From positions 40,544,745 through 40,608,744 of the forward strand of contig CM075102.1 in NCBI GenBank assembly GCA_037576195.1: a stretch of 64,000 nucleotides of DNA, in the 5' to 3' direction. The DNA is from Phytoseiulus persimilis (lineage: Eukaryota; Arthropoda; Arachnida; Mesostigmata; Phytoseiidae). The translations under genes were made by a program, and so were the position numbers. Below are positions 38,101 to 50,100 of the stretch, piece after piece (the first letter of the stretch is position 1; each line of letters begins with the position of its first letter). Under the pieces are notes generated by a model. It had not been told where the DNA came from and did no database searches. It was given only the letters and a program-made list of their open reading frames with translations.

Positions 38101-41100
38101 CGTCGTCATTGACACTGTTCTTGAGCTTGACGTTTTCGCCTCGTCGTTAACGTTGACCGATCATCGCCACAACCGGAGCGGAGGGACTCTCTCCAATTCT
38201 CACCGTTCACCCGCCAACGTTGACTTCGTCAGCTCGACCGGCCACCTTCGATTGCTCTGAGTTTTCATGGCCGTGGACCATAAACATACCCAGAGGGCGA
38301 TGACGAGCTTGATTGTTCGAGCGGCTCGCGAAGCGGGCAGAAACACAGAAGGATCAGCGGGTCAACACCGAAGGACGCGAACTCGAGGCGAACATCGAAA
38401 CCAATCTCTGTGGGACGGTTCAGGCGTTCTCAGCCCGCGTTCAGTTGTGGGTCATCGAGTGACCAGAGATGGATACGGCGGAGATGACAACTGCGAAACA
38501 AAGGAGGATACCGAGCCGGTCGGGGCTCGAAGGCAATGTTCGGGCATAAGGAGCACAATGAGCGCCTGAAACTGTCTGCCCGAACCCGGTAATGGCGACC
38601 CTCTGGCGAAGTCGCTTTGCACTCAGCCAACCTCCACATCAACCGAAGCTACACGTGGCTCGGTCGCCACACCTGGGCATTGCTTATTTCTCCCTTCGTG
38701 GCTCTGCCGCCGTGCGGATGCAAACCACAGAGGCGTGTCTGTCGGAGTGCGCTGCCAATCGCAACCCAGAGGAATTTCTTTGCGGTAGGCACAATGGAGG
38801 TGTGGCTGGCTGATTCCACATACGTTGACAAAGGCAGTGTCAATGCACGAAATCCACGGCTGCAAACCGCCTGCTCGGTGGGGCAGTGTTTTCTTCCAGC
38901 GATACGGCGCTTCGAGCACACGCGAAACTACGTGCTGTTGTTGGATATCTGTCCCGGGTTGGGTGCGAGCGAAACCGAGAACAGCAATTTTGAACGCAAG
39001 TCGAGTTTGGGCGCTTCCGAGGAGTTCGATCTCGGATACCTATCTATTTCATGCCGGGCTTGCCGCAGAACGAGATCGCAGATTTCGGCGGAACGATTCC
39101 TCGGCCGGAGTGCGGATGCCTCGCAAGTCGGGCCAAGGACGTGCCCACCTCGAGGACGATTCGCTTCTCGAGGTTGCCGATGCCGTGCTCCTAATTCGGA
39201 TTTCGGAATATGGAGACCCGAGCCGCCGTCCAGCCAAGGACGGGGGCCCTGAAAGCCGCCTGGAGCGAGGCAACAGGAGAGTTTCGATGTGCAGCGCTGA
39301 ATAAACAAGAAGTTGGTTCGTTCGCGACGAACTTGACAATTGGGTTCTTTCTCAAGAGAGTTGAGAATGCTGAGAGTTGAACTTTGAGGCAGTAACAGCA
39401 CGGGCTGGCTGGCGGGCGGCTTGCCGTCGTCTGCGGGCGGCTTGAGCACACACCGCAGAAGGTAGGCAACGAAGCCACCGCTGTCAATTTCTACAGTCAA
39501 CCGAGGCACTCGAGAAAAGCTCGAATTCTAGTGATACGTGCACCGGGTCTTCTCTGTTGTAACTCTGCGTCGAACTGCTGGTGCCCCGCTTCGTTCAGGG
39601 ATCGTCTTGGCACTTTGATGAAAAACGGCATCGGTATCGCTACTGAGCATCATAACGTTGTCTTGGAACATGCAAGTCCCAGCATAGTCGATTGGAGCCG
39701 ACTCGGGTCCCAGACGTCTCTCGGCCGTGATCACTCATACTTCTCGATCGTTCCCCGGATTCGGCTCTGGAGATCCCAATCGATAGCGTTTCCATCACGA
39801 ACCGCGCTTGGAGGCACAACCCGTCCATGTTCCGAGGAGCGGATAGAGGAGCAGGTGGTTCCCTGTTGCCAGCTGTCCTAAGGAAACACCATTGAGAACA
39901 ATCTGTTGGACGGCTAGGGAGGGAGTTACGAATTCATGGGAACCTTCTCCTAGGACCGGCTCGGCCGGACACATGATCGGGTGTTGAGCACACGAGGAAA
40001 AACAAACTCTCATCGCATGCAAAAAGGAGGACTCCCAAGGAGCTCCGATGGGCTGATTGATTGCGGCGTCTTCTAGGCATCTCTAATGAATCGCCAGTTT
40101 CGCCCCGACTCGAAAACGGACGAAATCCGGTTCGAGGATGCATCGAGCTTCTTCGGATGACGATTTGTCTTCTTCTTTGATCAGCCCTTCTTCGATCCAG
40201 TCGCTGAGCCTGACAACTGATTCGACTTCTGTTCCTTGGTCCGGAGGGCACACACCGAGATTCGGGCGAACGCTGTTGGCAAATTCCTCTGAACGTCTGA
40301 ATTCACGCAACGAGGGCGCTCTTGACGGGAGGAAGAATTGTTCTCTTCTGTTCCGGCAAGCAAGTGTTCCGTATTTACGTGTTCCAATCAATTGTTGGAC
40401 CATAAGCAAAGTCGTTCGGACGTGAGGAGGGGAAAACGATGTCAACCTTCGTGACCTTCGAGCCAAGGACAAAATGTCACAACCATTGGCTGAAATCAAA
40501 CTCTTCGGCCGCTTTGGAAGCTCGCTCGCTCGCCCCTCGAAGCTCCTGCTCCAAGCCTCGTTGCTTTCAATCGTGCTGTCGAAGCTGGTTTTGTTGCTGT
40601 TGCGGGGCGGAAGTTGCTACCCTGTCCGTCACAATGAGTGACGCGATAGCCGCGTCGAGGAATGCTCCGCGTTGTCGGGACTAAAATCCACGAGAAGATA
40701 TCCGACCGGGACTGCGATCTTCATCGAGCGTATGGAATAGCGATGAGAGTGAAGAAGGGGCCAGCGGGCTGAAATCCCAATCGATAACAATCGGATCGGG
40801 ACCGAAGTCTGGCGCCGCCACTCTGTAACGTTTTTCCCTCCAGCGAGCGGCGTTTTCCTCCGGGGAGTGTACCGTCTGTCCGCAGCCGAAAAGCTTCTTC
40901 TGGCACCGCTTGCGATAGCATGCCTCTCGAGGAGCAACGTATAGCGATGAAGACGATAGAGAAAACGAGGAAGAAGAAGTCACTTCAGCAAAACTTCGGG
41001 AAGATATCAGTTCGCCACCGCGAGGGGCAACAGCGCCAGTGGACGAGGCAAGATATTGTCGCTTGAGCAAGATGACTCACGTCCGAGGAGAATTATGGTT

Positions 41101-44100
41101 CGTCGTCGGTCGTTCGCCTTCCCTCGACAATCTGTGGAAATTAGCTACAGGCGAAACTGGTGCCGATCAGCCCCGACGCGAGCTCGATGTTTCAACAGCC
41201 GAATTCGCCAAGCAAGGCAAAACGCGAGCGACCTAACTCTCCGCAGAGACAGTGAGCCGACGAGGAACGAAACTAGGCACGCTCCACCAACTCTGTCCGA
41301 GAGGGCGCGAAAGGAAGAGAGCGGTGGCCTTAAGTGAATTGACGTATCGGTTTCAGGCAAGCGGTTCAAGCCGATAGAACACATCTATCCTCATCGAGCG
41401 CACAGGGGGGAGGACAGCCGAACGGAACGGCAGCGTTCTCGAGAGCCAAATGCTTTTTGTTTCGTCGGGGAAGTTTCGCGAGCCGGAACGAGCGTCGCGC
41501 CGTTTTTTCTGCCCTACTCACATCGCGAAGGTTTTCATTTTCCGCTAGCCATCGAACACGCTCTCGCCGTCGACCGTCTGGGCCGCGAGTCTGATCTGCT
41601 GGAGGCCGACTCGAAGACCGGCGGTAGAAACTCTCCCAGACCGCGAGTCCTCGTTGAAAGGCTAGGCCAGTCGGGATCCTAACTTTCTCTGCTGGTGCCT
41701 CGCGGGTGCATCCAGCTCGCCGTAAGCATCAGCGAACGAGTTCCTCTCCTGCGGCAGAGTGAAACAACCGTCCTCGGGCGACTGTTCCCTGGCCTCCATC
41801 GTTGGCCACCAAAGAGGAAAGCACCCTCTCGGAGCTCGTAAAATCCATCTCACTTTCGGTGGCTAGGCGGGTACGAGGCAGCTCGCAGGTAGCCGCGGTA
41901 CCATAGATTCTTGAAGAGGCCGACCGAGGGTTGGAAGACTAAACGGTGCCACGACTCCGCCAGTTGCTTTCTCGGCCGGTTGTTCGTTCCACGTGGCCGA
42001 CGCATTAGCGAGCGAGCGAGCGAGCGAACGCCCTCCATTTCGCTGTTCTTCTGCGTCCGCTTTCTGCTTCCATAGGAGCTCCGCGAGCTGCTCCAACTCC
42101 TTCGGCTCTGCTGTCAATTTGTTGCCTCGGCAGCCAAGCAACGCAGCAAACACTCTCGAATAGCCGAGTTCGCTCGCTCGCTAGTTTCTGCAACGTCTTC
42201 CATCCAAGTCGTGTCCGTTTTTATGCTCCGCCAGGGGCGGCTGGACGCTGGAGCGGGTCGCGTCCGTCGGTTAGAAACTGAGTGGAATGAGGTCCGCGCT
42301 CTCAATCAATGGAATCTGAGCCGCGCGGCAGCCTTCTGCGGGAGTGAGAGGTCCAGGTCGGGACGGCGGGAGGTTGGATATTCGCAGACGGGAACATCAA
42401 GCCATCCAGTTTCCTCGCTGACTTTCCATAATGTGGCCACCAGCTGGCACCGCAACAAACCGCTATAAACAGCGGAATCGCCGCTGAAGCACCCGTCGAT
42501 GCCACAAGCTGTGAAACCCTTCGCAGATGTTTGCCGTGGCCGTAGATATTCCCAGTTCAGATCGTGATCATCACCGTCACTGCCGAGGGCAGTGAACTAC
42601 AACAATGACAACTCGAGCAGCAGGAAGGTGCCAAGGGCTGTAGACTAAACGACCGAACCAAGAGCCTCCTCAGGAACCACTTGCTCCTCCCCTTCTGTTA
42701 CTGTTTGCAGATGCAGCAACGGGACACATGACTCCGACTTGGAGGACGACGACGAGAATGGATATGTTATTGTCTACTGGAACTGCTGCTTGTTTCGTTG
42801 TCTGAACGGCTTCTGCCGGGATAAATTGCGTGCCGCAGTTCTGCGCGGGATGAGGCGCGGAGGGCGGAGAGAATGGATGGATGGATTGACGGGAAGATGG
42901 GTGGATGGTTGGATGACATCCGAGAGCCGAGTGCGTCGGTGTAACACACCGCCGCGACTCCCGCGAGTTTTCTTGCTCCCGTCGGTCGTTGAGACCGATC
43001 TCACGGCGGTTCCTTCTTTCGAAACGAGCGACAGCAGAGAGCACGCCAGGAGGGATCGAGCGGGGATTCCGAGATGATTCAATCGAATCAAAAAAACTCG
43101 AAAGAGCTCTTTCAGGCTACTAATTGACTGGCCACGACTCATTCGGAAGGCAGCCTCCCCATCCACCCTCCTCCTGGCAGTCGTATCTGCTCCGGCCGAG
43201 GTGTCCCGGTGCCCTCTATTCAACCGGAGAGACACGAAGGTTGGCCTCCGCTAATTGGCTCATCATTCCGATTGAGCTGTCTTCGAGTTTTGTCGCGTGC
43301 AATCGCGGCGCTCGCTCCGTCCCTCGCCGAATCGACGAATTTGAATTCATGAATTTCCAGGGATTCAGACACCGCTCGAAAGTCTGATGGTCGCTAGAAA
43401 GTCGGTGCTGGCTCCGTCGGCAAGGGCGGCTCCTGCGAACACCACGCAGAACAATGGCGACTTTGTGCGTGCGTCCCGCGTGTGTGCTTGGGAACTCACA
43501 ACGGGAGAGTGGCCACGAGAGAGAAAAGAACAGGGAGCGGAGCTGATAACTCGATATCAACGTGAGAGCAAAAGGGGACCGCGGGAAGCAGCAAGTGAAG
43601 CCGTTAATGACAACGGCACTCTATGATGAAAAGAAAACGAAAGAGATACGACGGGGATAGCTGGCGAGCGAGCGCGCCACGAGGCCATTCTCTCACGCCG
43701 GAGAGGATCTTGGCCTGATGACGTCCACGACGATAGCGACAGGAATTGTTGCATCTACCTCTGCACTTTCCAAACTCTTGGACGCGTCCCCCTCCGGCAT
43801 GCTTCTATGTGAGAGCTCCCGGATCGCGAGTTAGGACCACGGCGCGGCCTGTATCGGCTGTTAAATTCTGAAGATATCTCGATGACCTCTCTCCCGATCG
43901 TATTTTACCTTCTCACTCCTCAAATGCTCGTGTCGTGCATAGGAAATCGATGCATGTACGCAGTGCACGACTCGAATGCCGTTATCGCCATATCTCCATT
44001 GGGACCACACTGTTTCGTCAGGTCCTTCGGAGCTCAATCTACCAATCAGTCGTCGCTCTCCCAAAAGGAGACGATGAGAGCTCGGAGGACTAAGGTGGCC

Positions 44101-47100
44101 AGTTCACGCGACGGGACCATGTTAACGTTCCGAATTCCCCACTGTCTCTTCGGCAGCCGATGAGTGGAGGATATCATCGCGTCCGTCAGTACATCCCGCC
44201 TCGTGTGATGTCGTCATTGGAACACGGATTCTCTGAGGAAGCCTTTCGTTACCCGAGACAACGGGTGCGAGAACAGGAGGGACAACACGAAAGCAGCAAT
44301 ATACGTTCTCGTGCAGAATTCGTCGTACGTCTACAGGCTCAATTAGTTATTTTCTCGATCTGCAGAGACTGGAGTGCCTCCGCCTTCTAAGCTGCCGAGG
44401 CCGTTCCGAAGCCGAAGTGTCGTTTCGGATGGTTCTGATCGACGTCATTAACGACGGATAATACCCGTTCATCTTACCTTCTTGAGAAACGCCAGCTCAC
44501 ATTCGTCCACTCGTTTCTTGCCGACATGCCGGTGATGAAAAGACGGCTGTCCACGTTCGGCGTAAAGACGCCAGTCGAACAGAAACGTTGGACAAAGCCG
44601 AGTCAGACCATCCAATGCCATCACCATGTTGACTGTCTTCGATCGAACGATTGACTGTTGCCGAATCGATTGATGGCCAGCACAACCGGACCTGTCGATT
44701 CGCAGCTCCTCCGGCGTTCCTTGATCGAAGAGCTGCACTCGAACACTTCTGCGTCCGTGCTCTTCCGAGAACGCGTTTTATGTGATTCCGATTGGAGTGA
44801 GGCTCGCCGCATGGGTCGAAGATGTCCACTGCAAGCCTCTGCTCGTTACTCGGATCACGCTGTCACGTCACTTGGATCACGTTGTAAAGGTCGCGGAATC
44901 AGATGGATGACTGGAGGCTGATAAACGATTGACAAACAAACTTTCGCGAGCACGTGCTGTTGCGGACACGTTTCCGTTGTCGCGGTGTTTATTTATCACG
45001 ATGTCAAAACAATGGACCGATGATTAGCGACTAGGCGCGCAGAGCACAACCGGTAAGAACATAGCACATCCTCAGGCGTCTGTGTTCAGACATGAACTAA
45101 GGACGAAGCCATCGCATCCCGGCGTGGACGGCGGAAGGAAAGGGCGCTTCAGCCGGCCCGACCTCCCTCGTCGTCGGCCGCCGCCGCCTCGTCCTTTCCC
45201 CTCGTCGTCGTTCTCCTTCTTTTCCCCCACTGCGTTCGGCTCTCCTTGCGAAGGAACGGCGTCTGACTACGTCGCTGGCGCCCCGACCGGAAATGACGTC
45301 AAACGATCGATGCTTCCCCTGCAGCGCCATCTGCTGAGTTCAAGATCGCACGCAGAAGAGCGAGAGAAGAGCTTCTCCGGTGGCAGCAGCAGTCCCGACA
45401 GTAGCGGCGGTCTCGGCAATGATTTAATTTTGTCGGAGTCGGAAAGACAAGGGAAAAACTCTGGCGACGACGACTTTGAGGTCCACAGGGATGAGCAGCA
45501 TGGAGCGCAGGGCGAGGGAGACAATGAGTACAGACAGGAAAAGAAGGAGTACAGTAGGGAGAAGCCCGCGAAGGCCGAGACGATACAGTAGAGAAAAAGC
45601 ACGAGGCCATGAAAGCAGGCGTAGCGAACGGTAGACTTTCGACATTGAAGGACTCACAGTCGTCAAGCTACGTGAGTTGCTTGTCGGAGTTCCGAACTGA
45701 TTCTACGTCGAATTAGCAACTCGTAGCTTTCGGGAGAGAAGGTGGAAACCCAGTCGTCACGGATGCACTCTCCGCCGGTTCGCCTCTCGGAAGCAACCAT
45801 GAATTCGTGGATTGATCGTCGGTGTTCTGTGCTTCAACCCTCGGCCTCTATCTTTCAGCACTTTTGTTTCTTCTTCCATTTGGCCTACTCATCACCCTCC
45901 TCCCCCTCCTCCTCGTTCCCAGCGCCCCCTTGTTTTCTTTTCCCCGATCCCTGGCCTTGCTCCTTCCCTTCCTTCACCGACCACTGGCCCTCCTCGTTAC
46001 CCTCGGTTTTCTATTCGAGTTTTCCTTCCTCTTTGCGTTAACCCTCGACCTTCTTCGTTTTTCTTCCACCCGTCCGCCCAAGGTCTCCTCCTCTTTTTCT
46101 CTTGCTATTCCTCGTTTTTCATCCCACTCCGGTGGTCTCTTTTGTGTTCTCCGCGCTAGTATCTTGGTTCCTCTCTCCTCCATGCGCAACCCTCGTCGTC
46201 ACTCTAGCCTTCTCCTTTTCCACTCCTTCTCCGTTCCCTCTTCTTGAACCGACCATTTTACCATTTCCATTCATTCGCCGTCACCGAGCCGAGTTTCTCC
46301 GTCGAGTTTTTCTGCGGGAAGCTTTTCCCGACGAGTTTCCTTTTCCTCCCACCACTCAACTTTACTCTACTTTCCGAGTGACATTTGACTTCAGGCCAGC
46401 CAGTGAGCCTGGCGGAAGGAAGCCACTTGACCCAGCTAGACTTGAACCAGACGCGCAAAAAAGTACGCGACGCTCTCAATTCTTCTCCGCTCAGATGCGG
46501 ATATCTTCCACGTTGGGAACCCGTGGCGCTCGCTCAGTCCAGATAACCTTTTTCTGGCGCCGGTGCAAGCATCGTTCGAGCAATGTGCGCTAAGGTGCTC
46601 CTTGAGGCGACACAAGGAAAGGCTCTGGGCGTGTAGCCACTCTTTCGGCGAGAGCTCGACTGAGACCCCGACAGAGAGAAAAATTGCGAGAGTCCGGCGC
46701 TGCGAGAGCTTGGCAACGAGAGTGAGGAATGGAGGCGACGCAGAAGGACTTAAGGGAAGAGGAACTTGTTCCCTTAGGAAATGGAGTTTTTGGATTTCTC
46801 CAACGAACGACCGGTGGCGTACGCATCATTCGAGACTTCTCATAGAGCTCATGTGTCCGCACAGTCCCGATGTGTTGAGTGGCTTTAAAAATATGTGTTT
46901 GCTCCATCATTGGCTCCAGGCGTCTCCGTCGTCGTCGTCCAAAATATTGCTGAGCTTTCCCTTGGAACGCATCTGTCTGAGGCGGCTCATCGTCGGTTTT
47001 CGTCGGCGACGTCCGACGACAGGAGTGGTCCGCATGCGGCCTGCTGCTGGACTAATACTCTCAGAGTTCAGCTCGCCACTCCGATCGATTCTGGCGTCTG

Positions 47101-50100
47101 TCTCTCGGAGGCGGTCCCCTCGGAACGAAGGTCCTTTATGGCAGCTAAAGAGTCCCGAAGCGGAAGGGTCCCATGGAGTTGTTTGATGCCTCAAGATGGT
47201 GAATGATGCAGCTGCCGCCACTCAATCAAAGCGAACTGGCCTCGCCCGCATTCCTGCCACTCAGTCAAGCTACGACTAACCGACGCGCTCACTCGCTGTG
47301 ATCTTTCGACAGCGTGTCGCACCTCGGCAGCAGCGTTTCCTTGTGACGCGACCGACGACGCTCGGAGTGGTCAGCCGGCGAAGACTGCCACACCGGGCTG
47401 AAGGGCATCAGCTCGGTCCGACTCTCGCACATGCGTTTGATTCGCGATGTCTTGCCGGAGGCGAACGGAGCCAGGCATATGATTGCTGATTAGTCAACAC
47501 AGCCAATGCGCTCAGCCGCCCTCCTCCCGCTCGTTTGCTTCACTCGATCCTCAGCTCGCGTCGAGCAGCATACCAACTCGCTACAGAACCCTCACAGCCA
47601 GCACCAACACTGGCACCACGACACGGAACAGCTCCCCATTCGGAATGAACACTGCGCGGAATCATCGGTTTCGTCCGCCGGAACGAAGCCATCGAATGGA
47701 ATTGATGATGGAATTGAGCGAATCTGCGAACAGAGACGTTCCCTACGAGGAACGGCCGGACGGCCAAAACTAGAACACTAACCTCCGACGACGTAAGGTA
47801 GATTCGTGAGTCCGCGCTTTCGAGAGAGCTTTGCTTCAATAAGGCATGGGTCTGGTCTATGTTCGGAACGGACAAATGTCGGCTCGTCAGACCACTTCGC
47901 TCGTGACTGAGAGGTCCTCCTCTACTCGCCGACGGGAGGGTGCCTATGAACAGCGAATTGGGTGAATCAATCCTATCTCACAGCCCCGTTCTTCGGCGGG
48001 CGTCCCATCGCTCGCTCCGTACGGGAATTTCGGAATCAGCTTAGTCAAGAGGTCTGAACGGTACTTACGAGAATCGAACGACCCCCGGTTGTAGGAGTTG
48101 GTGGGCGTCACATCCCCTGAAGGCTTTTTCAATGCTTGCTCCTCCCGGCGGATCTGCTCGAGTTCCGAGTGAACCTCTCTCATCAACGACACTGGAAAAG
48201 AAATTCCGCGCATGGTTAACATCCCATCGATCGGTTTTGTCTGATGCAGGAAATCGTCGAGACTGTCGGTTCAGGGAAAAATCGAGCCAAGTGGCTTCGT
48301 TACACCCTGGAACGAAGTACAGAGGATGTTCTGAAAAAGATGCGTGTCGGCATATCATGATGCTGGGGAGCCAGATACGCTTCAGAATAGGGCTGAAAAT
48401 CAGCAACGTTTCTCAGGGGGGAGGGAGGGGGAGGAAAGAAGGAAGGAGAGGAATCTGCCGAACTCCTTCAAAACAGCTCTTCCAGGAAGATGTGCAATCG
48501 AGAGCCGCGTCTGTGTCACGTGCTCATCTACGAAAAAGGAAGCAGACGAAAAAATTCACAGCACTACGATTGCTTATCGTGTAAATAATGGTTTTATTAT
48601 GGCCTTATCGTCATCAATTCCATATTCAATGTCTCTGTTTCCATATTACTTTGCCAGTACAGCCGTAGAACCAACACAGTTGAAAGAGAGCATCCAACAT
48701 CGGTACCAGGAGTTATCTGGGCGCACATGAGCGCATCGGACGTCGACCGAGTCGTCGCCCCAGCGGAGCGATGATTGTTCTGATTTCTGCGTCAGACGCA
48801 ATCACTGTGGAGCAGTTCAATTACTCATCAATAGGAGTTATTCTGGCCGACTCAAAATCGAAATCAATCTCATAGGAAGGACGTCCTTCCAAAATGCACG
48901 AGATCTGACCGCTGATCACGCAAATAGTTGTGAATCTGATTTCCTGGCATCGGTCCGTAAGTAAATCTTCTGCTGATTCAGCTGCTCCTGAATTATTTTG
49001 ATCCTGTTGGCTTAGCTCGGGCCGTATTTCTGCCTAACGATAAGCTCACCTCCGCCTTTAGTTCGAACAAATACATATAACACTAGATGCTTCCGGCGAG
49101 AGTGAAGGTGCAACTGAATAGTTTGCGCCCGTGCAGGGAGTCATGTCGAAATACTAATAGCAGAAAACGCGTAGGGCTCGACTTGCTCATGATAAGCGTA
49201 AGATAATCAGCTTGATGAGTAGCGAGACACCGTTGACGTCACCCGCGAACTATCAGTCAGCGAACTCAGCTCTCTGAAAATTCATGATGGTTCGAGAGTT
49301 TCTACATATAGTGAGCAATGATCCGATGCTCCTTTTCCAGGCCGTCAAGCCGAAGCCGGAACTTCCGTGTTTCGTTACGAGGAGGTAGAGTTTTGAAACT
49401 GTGAAGAACAGTACCGTCACTGTTCCGAGTACAACATTATGAACTGCTTCAGGAAGAAGCCGTGGAGCCGTTCAGGCTGCGCCTCCGACCCCAACGGGAG
49501 TCGAATACGTCAAAGCAGGATACCATAGGTCTGAACCATTTTGCGAGAATCTGGCTCGAATATCTTCGCGGCACACGATCTCCATCTAACCCGGCTTCTC
49601 AGGGGCGACGGCTGTGAGCCTTCCGCTGACGAATGATTCGAGGGAATCTCCATCAGAAGAGGCTGCGCCGGAAGTGAAACAGACGATCGGAACGAGAGAG
49701 AACCTCTTCTGAATTCGAATTCCCGAATATCCCTCGCCTCCAGGTGACATGGACAATACAGGTTGAATCGCCACTATTCGCGGAAAGCTTGAGCGTCTCC
49801 CTAGATTACGAGAGTTTCACACTCGCACATATCCAACGCGCCCCGACCTGAACAACTCCGCTATTGGCAGAGTTCAGTGGTGAGTCTACAGTCCAGACGC
49901 GAAACGCCGGAGCGACTCCAGTGCTGCCATTGAAGGAATAAGTTTCCAGTCTGAGATGCGATCATCAAAGCCTCCAATGCGTGGGTGGTCGAACCGATAG
50001 GTGCATTAGTGGAAATGCCTCGTCATATTTATTCCAAAGTTTTATACATCGAGGGTTCGCTCGCCTGGTGCTTTCTCGTGTCCACCCTTGAACTGGATCT

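Larger units (their letters stand above)
33348..44477 (-). other. sif: Large sif intron (11.1 kb)
   Basis: This DNA is unusually poor in stop codons on both strands, so long open frames overlap freely. The longest is on the plus strand at 37293-38150. Two minus-strand stretches with better coding look are listed separately. A CGAG tetranucleotide run lies near 42007-42030. Confidence 0.5.

Noticed and set aside
37293-38150. 285-codon ATG-initiated open frame on the plus strand
   Set aside because: It shows no recognisable domain and lies in a stop-poor part of the sif intron where frames on both strands are open; the opposite strand here has a better exon-like piece. Kept as likely chance.
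38617-39509. Long overlapping frames on both strands (211 and 193 codons)
   Set aside because: Overlap of this length on both strands reflects rare TA-containing codons; neither has motifs or agreeing splice sites.
45299-46247. Leu/Pro/Ser-rich and Glu/Arg-rich long frames
   Set aside because: They are produced by the polypyrimidine tract and neighbouring biased DNA; no splice signals or motifs.
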